A stretch of DNA of 64,000 nt from Halomonas eurihalina (lineage in GTDB: Bacteria; Pseudomonadota; Gammaproteobacteria; Pseudomonadales; Halomonadaceae): positions 124,001-188,000 of the forward strand of contig NZ_VTPU01000001.1 of the NCBI RefSeq assembly GCF_008274785.1, written 5' to 3'. Both the position numbers and the translations under genes were made by a program. Positions 48,870 to 56,336 of the stretch are shown here, piece by piece (the first letter of the stretch is position 1; each line of letters begins with the position of its first letter). The notes under the pieces are model-generated. The model had not been told where the DNA came from, searched no databases, and saw nothing but the letters and a program-made list of their open reading frames with translations.

Positions 48870-49490
48870 TTACGACGATTCGCCCCAGCGTGGCATCAGG
48901 CAATGCGGGATACCCAGTTGATTGAGGATACGCGCCACGATGAAGTCGATCATGTCCTCCACCCCGCGCGGATGATGATAGAAGCCCGGAGCCGCCGGCA
49001 TCACCACGGCGCCCTGGCGAGTCAAGGCAAGCATGTGCTCCAGATGAATCGCCGACAGGGGCGTCTCGCGAGGCACCAGCACCAGGGTGCGGCGCTCCTT
49101 CAGGGCCACATCCGCGGCGCGCTCGATGAGGTTGTTGCTGGCACCGCAGGCGACGGCCGAGAGCGTGCCGGTGGAGCAAGGACAGATCACCATCGCCGAG
49201 CTGGCCCCCGAGCCGGAGGCCACCGGCGCCATCCAGTCCTCGCGGCCGAAGCAGCGGATCTGGCCGGGTCGCGCGCCATAGCGCTCGGTGAGTGCCTCGG
49301 TCAAGCGTTCGGGGCGCGCCGGCAGGTCATGCTCGGTCTCCGTGGCGATGACCATATGGGCCGCCTTGGAGATCATGACCCAGACCTCGTGCTCGGCGGC
49401 CACCAGCACCTCGATCAGACGCAGCCCGTATTGGGCCCCGGAAGCGCCGGTGATGGCCACAGTGACGGGTGGTTGCAACTCATCGTCCAT
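48870..49490 (-). CDS. ubiX: Flavin prenyltransferase UbiX
   Basis: UbiX makes prenylated FMN for the UbiD decarboxylase of ubiquinone synthesis. The 206-residue protein shows the flavoprotein motif AITGASGAQYGLRL, the CPCSTGTLSAVACGASNNLIERAADV core and the KERRTLVLVPRETPL segment, all diagnostic. ATG 49490 follows GGAGGAAA. It overlaps the mpl stop by 11 nt, so mpl-ubiX are coupled. ubiD is not in the window. Confidence 0.97.
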   Translation of the reverse strand: MDDELQPPVTVAITGASGAQYGLRLIEVLVAAEHEVWVMISKAAHMVIATETEHDLPARPERLTEALTERYGARPGQIRCFGREDWMAPVASGSGASSAMVICPCSTGTLSAVACGASNNLIERAADVALKERRTLVLVPRETPLSAIHLEHMLALTRQGAVVMPAAPGFYHHPRGVEDMIDFIVARILNQLGIPHCLMPRWGESS

Positions 49491-50850
49491 GGGTTTCCTC
49501 CAATGAAGCCAGCAGCCGTTCATGGATTCCGCCAAATCCCCCGTTGGACATCACCACGATACGATCCCCGGCCCGGGCCTCGGCAACCAGCGCTGCCACC
49601 AGGGTTTCCAGATCGTCATAGGCTCGACTCGGCGTCGTGGCGGACTCGATCACCGGCGCCAATGCCCAGTCCAGTTCCGCCGGCTGATACCAGTAAGCCA
49701 GGTCGGCGCTCGCCACGCTGGCGGCGAGACGCTCCCGCAGAGCGCCCAGCCGCATCGTGTTGGACCTGGGCTCGATCACCGCCAGCAGGCGCCCCTGGCC
49801 ATCGGCTGCACGCAGCCCATCGAGAGTGGCGGCGATCGCCGTGGGATGATGGGCGAAATCATCGATCACGCGAATGCCCGCGACCTCGCCTCGCAGTTCC
49901 TGGCGCCGCCGCGGGGTTTCGAAGCGCGCCAGGGCCTCACCTCCCCGGGCCAGGGAAACGCCGCAGGCATGGGTGGCAGCCAGTGCGGCCAGCGCGTTGT
50001 AGGCGTTGTAAGTGCCGCTCAGGGCCCAGTCGACCACGACCTGTTCGTCACCATGGCTGACCCGGAAGCGTCCGGCATCGTCCCGCTCGAGCGTCAATCG
50101 CCAGTCGCTGTCCGAGGACTGGCCGAAACGCTCGACCGGCGTCCAGTAGCCCTGTTCGAGCACGCGATCCAGCGCCGGCTCACCGTCGGCCACCAGCAGC
50201 TTTCCCTTGCCAGGTACGGTACGAACCAGGTGGTGGAACTGGCGCTCAATGGCCGCCAGGTCGGGGAAGATATCGGCGTGATCGAACTCGAGATTGCCCA
50301 GCACGGCGATCTCGGGACGGTAGTGAACAAACTTGGAACGCTTGTCGAAGAAGGCGGTGTCATACTCGTCGGCTTCGACCACGAAAGGTGCGCCCGGCGC
50401 CCCCAGGCGCGCCGAGATACCGAAATTGCGCGGCACGCCGCCGATCAAGAACCCCGGCGACAGGCCCGCCGCCTCCAGCAGCCAGGCCACCAGGCTGGCC
50501 GTTGTCGTCTTGCCGTGGGTCCCCGCCACGGCGATCACCCGACGCCCTGGCAACACATGCTCCGCCAACCATTGGGGGCCCGACACATAGGGCAACCCCA
50601 GATCGAGCACGGTTTCCACTTCGGGGTTGCCGCGCGACAATGCATTACCGACCACCACCAGGTCAGGGCGTGGCTCGAGGTTGTCGGCGCTGTAGCCCTC
50701 CATCAGCATGATGCCCGCGTCCTGCAACTGAGTACTCATGGGCGGATAGACGCCCGCGTCGGAGCCGCTGACCCGCAGCCCCTGCTCGCGAGCCAGCAGA
50801 GCCAGGCTGCCCATGAAGGTGCCACAGATGCCGAGGATATGAAGATGCAT
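49480..50850 (-). CDS. mpl: UDP-MurNAc:L-alanyl-gamma-D-glutamyl-meso-DAP ligase
   Basis: Mpl recycles the murein tripeptide by joining it to UDP-MurNAc in the cytosol. The 456-residue Mur-ligase-like protein begins MHLHILGICGTFMGSLALLA, the Mpl form of the N-terminal Rossmann motif. It has the ATP motif AGTHGKTTTASLVAW and the EADEYDTAFFDKRSKF signature. GGAGA precedes ATG 50850; the extra frame to 50931 is not family-like. Confidence 0.96.
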   Translation of the reverse strand: MHLHILGICGTFMGSLALLAREQGLRVSGSDAGVYPPMSTQLQDAGIMLMEGYSADNLEPRPDLVVVGNALSRGNPEVETVLDLGLPYVSGPQWLAEHVLPGRRVIAVAGTHGKTTTASLVAWLLEAAGLSPGFLIGGVPRNFGISARLGAPGAPFVVEADEYDTAFFDKRSKFVHYRPEIAVLGNLEFDHADIFPDLAAIERQFHHLVRTVPGKGKLLVADGEPALDRVLEQGYWTPVERFGQSSDSDWRLTLERDDAGRFRVSHGDEQVVVDWALSGTYNAYNALAALAATHACGVSLARGGEALARFETPRRRQELRGEVAGIRVIDDFAHHPTAIAATLDGLRAADGQGRLLAVIEPRSNTMRLGALRERLAASVASADLAYWYQPAELDWALAPVIESATTPSRAYDDLETLVAALVAEARAGDRIVVMSNGGFGGIHERLLASLEETHGR

Positions 50851-51068
50851 GCTGTCTCCGCAGGAAAGTCGTGCCAGGCGGCCTGGCGGAAAGCGGCAGA
50901 CTAGCATGGCGCCCGCGCCCCCTCCAGCCATCGCGAGGCAAGGCCATGGGATGCAGCCCCCGGGCCGATAAGCTAGAATCCTCGCCTGCTCCGACCCTTC
51001 GGCGGCGCTGATACGCGACAGGAAAGTCGCCGCGCGCCCTTTGATGCGACCAGCAACAGGAAAGCCCC

Positions 51069-52328
51069 ATGGCTCAGCACAACGCCTTTTATGCCCAGTC
51101 CGGCGGCGTCACCGCCGTGATCAATGCCAGCGCCTGCGGCATCATCGAAGCCTGCCGGCGCCACGACGACCAAATCGGCAAGGTCTATGCCGGCCACAAC
51201 GGCATCATCGGTGCCCTGACCGAGGACCTGATCGACGTCAGCCAGGAGAGTGACGAAGCCATCGCGGCGTTGCGTCACACGCCGGCCGGCGCCTTCGGCT
51301 CCTGCCGCTACAAGCTCAAGGACATCGAGACCCATCGCGCCCAGTACGAGCGCCTGATCGAGGTCTTCCGCGCCCATGACATCCGCTACTTCTTCTACAA
51401 CGGCGGCGGCGACAGCGCCGACACCTGCCTGAAGGTCTCGCAGCTTTCCGAGAAGATGGGCTATCCGCTTACCGCCATCCATGTCCCCAAGACGGTGGAC
51501 AACGACCTGCCGATCACCGACAACTCGCCGGGCTTTGGCAGCGTGGCCAAGTACATTGCCACCTCGACCCTGGAGGCATCCCTGGATATCGCCTCCATGT
51601 GCGCCACCTCCACCAAGGTCTTCGTGCTCGAAGTAATGGGCCGCCACGCCGGCTGGATCGCCGCCGCCGGTGCCCTGGCCGGCCAGGGCGAGGGCGATCC
51701 CCCGCATCTGGTGATCTTCCCCGAGATCGACTTCGACCGCGCCGCCGTCATGGCCCGCGTCGAGGAGTCGGTCAAGAACTACGGCTACTGCGTGATCGTG
51801 GTCTCCGAGGGGGCTCGCTACGAAGACGGCACCTTCCTGGCGGATTCCGGTAACACCGATGCCTTCGGTCACCGCCAACTGGGCGGCGTGGCACCGACAC
51901 TGGCCGGCATGATCAAGCAGGACCTGGGCTACAAGTACCACTGGGCAGTCGCCGACTATCTGCAACGCGCCGCGCGCCACCTGGCGTCCAAGACCGACGT
52001 CGACCAGGCCTACGCCGTCGGCGAAAAGGCCGTGGAACTGGCGCTGGACGGACAGAACGCCAAGATGCCCGCCATCAAGCGCATCAGTGACGACCCCTAT
52101 GCCTGGACCGTCGAGGCTGCACCGCTGGCCGACGTGGCCAACCGCGAGAAGTTCATGCCCCGCGACTTCATCCGCGAAGACGGCTTCGGCATCACCGAAC
52201 AGTGCCGGCGCTATCTCGCCCCGCTGATTCAGGGCGAAGACTTCCCGCCCTTCGAGAACGGTCTGCCGAAAGTCGCCAAGCTCACCAAGCATCGCGTCGA
52301 ACGCAAACTGCCCGAGTTCAAGCTTTAA
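51069..52328 (+). CDS. pfp: 6-phosphofructokinase, pyrophosphate-dependent type
   Basis: The enzyme phosphorylates fructose-6-phosphate. The 419-residue length and motifs indicate the PPi-using class. NGGGDSADT has Asp where ATP enzymes have Gly (GGDGS), and PKTVDND has the PPi-type Lys where ATP enzymes read PGTIDND. GRHAGWIAA and the C-terminal region are typical. PPi-PFKs run reversibly, so it can serve glycolysis or gluconeogenesis. It is monocistronic, divergent from mpl, with a TAGAAT -10-like element at 50974. The symbol reflects the PPi inference. An array of GAGCTAC heptamers starts 6 nt after the stop. Confidence 0.87.
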   Translation: MAQHNAFYAQSGGVTAVINASACGIIEACRRHDDQIGKVYAGHNGIIGALTEDLIDVSQESDEAIAALRHTPAGAFGSCRYKLKDIETHRAQYERLIEVFRAHDIRYFFYNGGGDSADTCLKVSQLSEKMGYPLTAIHVPKTVDNDLPITDNSPGFGSVAKYIATSTLEASLDIASMCATSTKVFVLEVMGRHAGWIAAAGALAGQGEGDPPHLVIFPEIDFDRAAVMARVEESVKNYGYCVIVVSEGARYEDGTFLADSGNTDAFGHRQLGGVAPTLAGMIKQDLGYKYHWAVADYLQRAARHLASKTDVDQAYAVGEKAVELALDGQNAKMPAIKRISDDPYAWTVEAAPLADVANREKFMPRDFIREDGFGITEQCRRYLAPLIQGEDFPPFENGLPKVAKLTKHRVERKLPEFKL

Positions 52329-52334
52329 GCTTGC

Positions 52335-52404
52335 GAGCTACGAGCTACGAGCTACGAGCTACGAGATTCTCGTATCGTGGCTCGTGGCTCACCACTCACG
52401 GATT
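52335..52404. repeat. Heptad array: GAGCTAC x4 with a degenerate 7-nt-periodic tail
   Basis: Four perfect GAGCTAC units (52335-52362) are followed in the same register by GAGATTC, TCGTATC, GTGGCTC, GTGGCTC, ACCACTC and ACGGATT (to 52404). The array begins 6 nt after the phosphofructokinase stop. GAGCTAC is the reverse complement of the GTAGCTC unit at 48077-48104. The junction CGAGCTACGAGATTC closely matches CGAGCCACGAGATTC at 48041-48055. Confidence 0.9.
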
Positions 52405-52437
52405 CCCTGCCTGATTGCTGCCCTCTTTCCATCCCGC

Positions 52438-52587
52438 TTAGAGGAAGCGCTGATTTATGTCGCGAGCGACGAGAGGCTGGCCACCGCCGGAACGGAAAAA
52501 CCGCAGTTTACATGATGGTAAATGAAGATTTTGAGTACTGCCGGTGGCCAGGATATCGAGCGCAGCAATAAATCAGTGTTGTCCTAA
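52438..52587. mobile_element. MITE-like 150-bp element with inverted ends
   Basis: The left end reads TTAGAGGAAGCGCTGATTTAT (52438-52458; 21 bases given as TTAG + 8 + CTGATTTAT) and the right end, reverse-complemented, TTAG + 7 + CTGATTTAT (52587-52568). A second inner pair, CTGGCCACCG (52477-52486) and CGGTGGCCAG (52542-52551), is a perfect 10-bp match. The core (about 52490-52540) is AT-rich compared with its surroundings and holds TTTAC-N6-GTAAA. No convincing ORF is inside. The right end coincides with the stop codon of the kinase-like gene. No direct target duplication was found. Confidence 0.55.
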
Positions 52588-54308
52588 CGCAACAACCAGG
52601 ACAACACCAACAGCAACAACAAAATCCCCGCCACGCCCTGCCAGAAGCGAGTCGGCTCGCGGGACGACTCGACCGCCTCCGATAACTCTCGTGCATCGCC
52701 GCTCGGCCCCCTCAGGGCATGAAGAAATTCCGAAAGCCGCCGGAAGCGCAGCGCACGCTGGGGAGCCAGGGCTCGGCGTAGGGTGTCGTCCAACGCCGGC
52801 GACACCTCAGGATTAAGGGTCCGGGCGCTGCGATAGGTCATCTGCTCCAGGTCGGTGTGTCGCAGCAAGTCCTTGGTCGGCAGCGAATAGGGCAATTCAC
52901 CGGTGAACAGCCAATAGATCGCGGAGGCCAGCGAATACTGGTCGCTGCGCCGCCCCACTTCGTCATCAAGGGCATATTCCGGAGCACTGTGCTCGGTCAG
53001 CCCCACCTGGCGCACCAGGTTACGGGAACGTCGATGGCCATCGACATCGCGCATGTGGCAGGCACTGAAGTCGGCCAACACCACCTGGCCGTGCTTGTCG
53101 ATCAAGATGTTATCGGGATGCACCTGCTGGTGCAGCAGATCGCGATGGTGCAGCGCCTGCAGGGCCTTGCCCATCTGGATGGCGATATCCAGCCGCTGCG
53201 CCAGGCTCGCCTGAGGATGCCGACGCGCCCAGGCGGTGAGCGTTTCGCCTTCGACATAGGTCATCAGATAATAGAGGAAACGGCGTGGCCGCGAGGGTTC
53301 CATGACCTTGACCACGAAGGGCGAATGCACCCGTTCGACCACCCACTGCTGCAGCAGGAAATGCTCCAGGTAGGCATTGCGGGTGGAAAGCTCGGGGCTC
53401 GGCGCCTTCATCACCATTTCCCGGTCGCTGCGCACGTCGCGAACGCGATAGACGCGGGACTGCGCCGTGCGCGACAGCACCGACAGCACCTCCAGACCAT
53501 CCAGACGCTCGCCCACCGACAGCTCCGGCGGGATCGGCAGGTCACCGTAGACCTTGCCGGGCTGATCCTCTTCCTCCTCGGGCAACTCGTCGATGCGCAC
53601 CAGTTGAAAGCAGAACTGGTCACCGCCGTAGCCTCGCTCTTGAGCACGCTCCTGAGCCGTCTGGGCTAGGCGCTCGCAGGCCGCATCCAGGTCGCTGGCG
53701 TCCTGGCGAATCAGGCCGACATAATCGGACGGCATCAGGGTACCCTGCACCGCCTGGGTGGTGAACAGGAAGATATCGCCCTGCTTGAGCGGCAGGCTCG
53801 CGTAATCGATGTCGATGCTGGCATCCATGCCCAGCGCCCGGGACGGATAGCGATAGCCCCCGAGATCGGTGACATGATCGCGCGAGAGCTGCTCGAACTC
53901 GGCGCCACGCAGGCGGAACACCAGGGTATCGCCCATATGAAAGAGGTGCGCCTCACGTCCGCGATAGATCATGGCGGACAACGAGCTCACATAGCTGCCA
54001 TCGCTCACCTGGCGGCTCTGTCCGTAGCACCAGCCATTGAGCGAGCGCAGCACCCGGTTGACCGAGGTCTTCACGTCCCAATGGTCGGGCGTCGAGAAGT
54101 AATCAGCCAGAAAGCCACGCACACTGATGTCGCCAGCTTGTTTGGCCAGCGCATTGCGGGAAGTAGAATCACTGATCAGGGCACAGGCGCCCTTGGTCGA
54201 CAATTGCAGTACCTCGGGCGTAAGGACCGACATCGAGCTACGATGCCGACGCCGATCCGGCGCCACGAAGGCCTGACCATAACTCAGAGACAGTTGCGCG
54301 GATGCCAA
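52584..54308 (-). CDS. Degenerate PP2C phosphatase / Ser-Thr kinase fusion with C-terminal anchor
   Basis: The 574-residue protein matches the bifunctional kinase/phosphatase family of pseudomonads. The N-terminal PP2C-like domain (about 1-240) keeps Asp47 and Gly126-Asp127 but has TTQA (183-186) where the family has a TDG-type metal aspartate. The kinase domain (about 268-545) keeps Lys301 and APE (442-444), but the catalytic loop is HQQVHPDN (393-400), with Gln395 in place of the catalytic Asp, and DFS (413-415) replaces DFG. One C-terminal membrane helix (about 553-573) follows. It starts at TTG behind GAGGAG. Activity is doubtful in both halves. Confidence 0.85.
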   Translation of the reverse strand: MASAQLSLSYGQAFVAPDRRRHRSSMSVLTPEVLQLSTKGACALISDSTSRNALAKQAGDISVRGFLADYFSTPDHWDVKTSVNRVLRSLNGWCYGQSRQVSDGSYVSSLSAMIYRGREAHLFHMGDTLVFRLRGAEFEQLSRDHVTDLGGYRYPSRALGMDASIDIDYASLPLKQGDIFLFTTQAVQGTLMPSDYVGLIRQDASDLDAACERLAQTAQERAQERGYGGDQFCFQLVRIDELPEEEEDQPGKVYGDLPIPPELSVGERLDGLEVLSVLSRTAQSRVYRVRDVRSDREMVMKAPSPELSTRNAYLEHFLLQQWVVERVHSPFVVKVMEPSRPRRFLYYLMTYVEGETLTAWARRHPQASLAQRLDIAIQMGKALQALHHRDLLHQQVHPDNILIDKHGQVVLADFSACHMRDVDGHRRSRNLVRQVGLTEHSAPEYALDDEVGRRSDQYSLASAIYWLFTGELPYSLPTKDLLRHTDLEQMTYRSARTLNPEVSPALDDTLRRALAPQRALRFRRLSEFLHALRGPSGDARELSEAVESSREPTRFWQGVAGILLLLLVLSWLLR

Positions 54309-54427
54309 GATATTCTCCTCGGGCTCGCGACGAATCGCCGGCTGGACCGGCTCAACAGGGGGCCATCATACACGTCGTCCGCGACGCTGGCTCGTCCACC
54401 AAAGCCGTAACTGCCTAAAAACCATTC

Positions 54428-54452
54428 CCCCGGGGATTGGTAATCCCCGGGG
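54428..54452. promoter_or_regulatory. 25-bp near-continuous palindrome upstream of ppa
   Basis: CCCCGGGGATT-GGT-AATCCCCGGGG is a perfect 11-bp inverted repeat with a 3-nt centre. It overlaps the proposed -35 of ppa and lies in the ppa/kinase divergent gap. It could be an operator or a hairpin; without a T-tract it is not an obvious terminator. Confidence 0.6.
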
Positions 54453-54466
54453 CGGCTTCGTATAAT
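54437..54466 (+). promoter_or_regulatory. Predicted ppa promoter
   Basis: TTGGTA (54437-54442, four of six) and a perfect TATAAT (54461-54466) are 18 bp apart, about 55 bp upstream of the ppa start. The -35 lies in the centre of the palindrome at 54428-54452. Confidence 0.6.
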
Positions 54467-54519
54467 TCGCCACATTTACTCCAACTCGACCCGGACACTC
54501 GCCAGAAAAGGACGCCCTA

Positions 54520-55050
54520 ATGAACTTCGACAACATCCCCGCCGGCAAGGACCTGCCCAACGACGTCTACGTGGCGATCGAGATCCCCGCCAACCATGCC
54601 CCGGTCAAGTACGAGATCGACAAGGACATGGGGGCGCTGCTGGTCGATCGTTTCATGGCCACCCCGATGTTCTACCCGGCCAACTACGGTTTCATTCCCC
54701 ACACCCTGGCCGATGACGGCGACCCTCTCGACGCCCTCGTGGTAACACCTTACCCGGTCACGCCCGGTAGCGTGATCCGCGCCCGCCCGGTCGGCATCCT
54801 CAACATGACCGACGAAGCCGGCGAAGACGCCAAGCTGGTGTGCGTGCCGCATGCCAAGCTGTCCAGCCTCTATGACGACATTCAGGAAGTTACCGACTTG
54901 CCGGAGCTGCTGCGCCAGCAGATCGCCCACTTCTTCGAGAACTACAAGGATCTCGAGAAGGGCAAATGGGTGAAGGTGGAATCCTGGGAAGGCGCCGAGG
55001 CCGCCCACAAGGCCATCGAGAAGTCCGTGGCCGCCTACAACAAGGCCTGA
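54520..55050 (+). CDS. ppa: Inorganic pyrophosphatase
   Basis: Family I soluble PPase hydrolyses pyrophosphate in the cytosol. The 176-residue length is standard. The active-site signature [11 protein letters not shown] and the substrate-binding [11 protein letters not shown] region are present. A good AAAGGA precedes the ATG. It is monocistronic, with its own promoter and a strong terminator. It is 2.2 kb from a PPi-type phosphofructokinase, an enzyme that would compete for the same PPi. Confidence 0.98.
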   Translation: MNFDNIPAGKDLPNDVYVAIEIPANHAPVKYEIDKDMGALLVDRFMATPMFYPANYGFIPHTLADDGDPLDALVVTPYPVTPGSVIRARPVGILNMTDEAGEDAKLVCVPHAKLSSLYDDIQEVTDLPELLRQQIAHFFENYKDLEKGKWVKVESWEGAEAAHKAIEKSVAAYNKA

Positions 55051-55076
55051 TCGACCGGATCACGTGTAAAAATGAC

Positions 55077-55103
55077 AAGGGGCCGCCCAGTGGGCGGCCC
55101 CTT
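55077..55103. terminator. Terminator between ppa and the DUF2333 gene
   Basis: AAGGGGCCGCCC and GGGCGGCCCCTT form a perfect 12-bp stem with loop AGT, followed by TCGTTTC on the plus strand and preceded by A-rich sequence that gives Us on the minus strand. It lies between convergent genes. Confidence 0.8.
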
Positions 55104-55119
55104 TCGTTTCAACGTTCCC

Positions 55120-56154
55120 TCATCCCTCGTGCGATGGCCCTTCGGCTTCCGCCTCCTCCTCTGGCGCCGCCAGCCCCTCGGCCAATTCCCGCACCAGATC
55201 GCGAGCCCTGAGCACATGACTGGCCATCACCAGTGAATGATTGGCAAAGATACCAAAGCCCGAACCATTGAGCACCACCGGGCTCCACAGGCGACGCTGG
55301 CTGCGCTCCAGCTCCACCGCCAGCGCATCCCAACGCTCGGCAAGCCCGGCGGCTTCCAGCACGTCCGCCTGATCGCGACGCACCGACGCCAGCAGATGGC
55401 GCAGCGCCCATGCCTGCCCTCGAGCCTCGAAGAAGATATTGTCGACGCGATACCAGGGCGTCGACTCCGGCAGCGATGCCACCGGTACGCCCAGCTCGGC
55501 AAGCCGCTCCTTGTCGCCGACACTGGCGGAAAGCCGCCCTCCCATCTCGTCGAGCTCCTCGGCCACCTGCGACAGCCAGGGCGCCAGCCCCTGCCCCGCG
55601 TCACCGAAGCCGGCATGCCCAGGCTCACCGAGCTGAACCAGATAGGCGTCGAGATCGTCGAGCGCCTGGCTAATACGGTGTTCCGTGGACGGATAAAGCC
55701 AGTCGCGACCATCACCACGCAGCCGGGTCGCCGCCGCCTCGAGCGTCTCGGCCGATCCATCCGCCAGCGCCGGCATGGCGGCCATCAGGGCGCGCGCCTG
55801 ACGCAACACGCCATACTCCCAGGCCGGCATGTTATCGAGCCACAGCCCCGGTGGGGCGATATCATTGCGCAGGTAACCGCCGGGCTTGTCGACCAGGGTT
55901 GCCAGGGTGGTCCGCAAGCCAGCGACAGTCACTGCACCACGCGCGGCCGTACCGCCACTACGCTGCTCGGCGACCGTCTGCTCCACATCGAAGCCCGCCG
56001 GTGTCCGGCTCCACCAAATGCCCAGCGCCACCGTCACCACCAGGTACAGGACCAGCAACACCAGTAATGGCTTCCAGATCCAGCCATACTGCGGACGCTC
56101 CAGCACCTCATCCTTGCTGCGACGGCGAATCGTGGTCTTTTTCGTCAATCCCAT
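55120..56154 (-). CDS. DUF2333-family inner-membrane protein
   Basis: The 344-residue protein starts at MGLTKKTTIRRRS (ATG 56154). It has one membrane helix (about 27-48, ILKPLLVLLVLYLVVTVALG-like) and a large periplasmic helical domain, with PGGYLRNDIAPPGLWLDNMPAWEYG and NGSGFGIFANHSLVMASH as the clearest conserved blocks of DUF2333. Function is unknown in the family. It ends in an acidic tail. The neighbouring genes do not suggest a role. Confidence 0.88.
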   Translation of the reverse strand: MGLTKKTTIRRRSKDEVLERPQYGWIWKPLLVLLVLYLVVTVALGIWWSRTPAGFDVEQTVAEQRSGGTAARGAVTVAGLRTTLATLVDKPGGYLRNDIAPPGLWLDNMPAWEYGVLRQARALMAAMPALADGSAETLEAAATRLRGDGRDWLYPSTEHRISQALDDLDAYLVQLGEPGHAGFGDAGQGLAPWLSQVAEELDEMGGRLSASVGDKERLAELGVPVASLPESTPWYRVDNIFFEARGQAWALRHLLASVRRDQADVLEAAGLAERWDALAVELERSQRRLWSPVVLNGSGFGIFANHSLVMASHVLRARDLVRELAEGLAAPEEEAEAEGPSHEG

Positions 56155-56336
56155 TTGCGCGGTTCCCTGCCGTAAAGATGAAGAGTCGAACGACCATGAC
56201 GCCATGCCGCTCGAATACGTTATCCTGACACTTCCACGAATGCCTCAGCAGTTGAGCATAGCGGCACAGGCCCGGAACCCCAAGCCATCTCGACAGTCTC
56301 AATCGCGCCATCTATATCCCGGAGAAAGGAAACCCC

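Noticed and set aside
52377..52571. 64-codon plus-strand frame across the MITE-like element
   Set aside because: It spans the heptad tail and the inverted-repeat element, has a composition unlike the genes around it and no recognisable domain.
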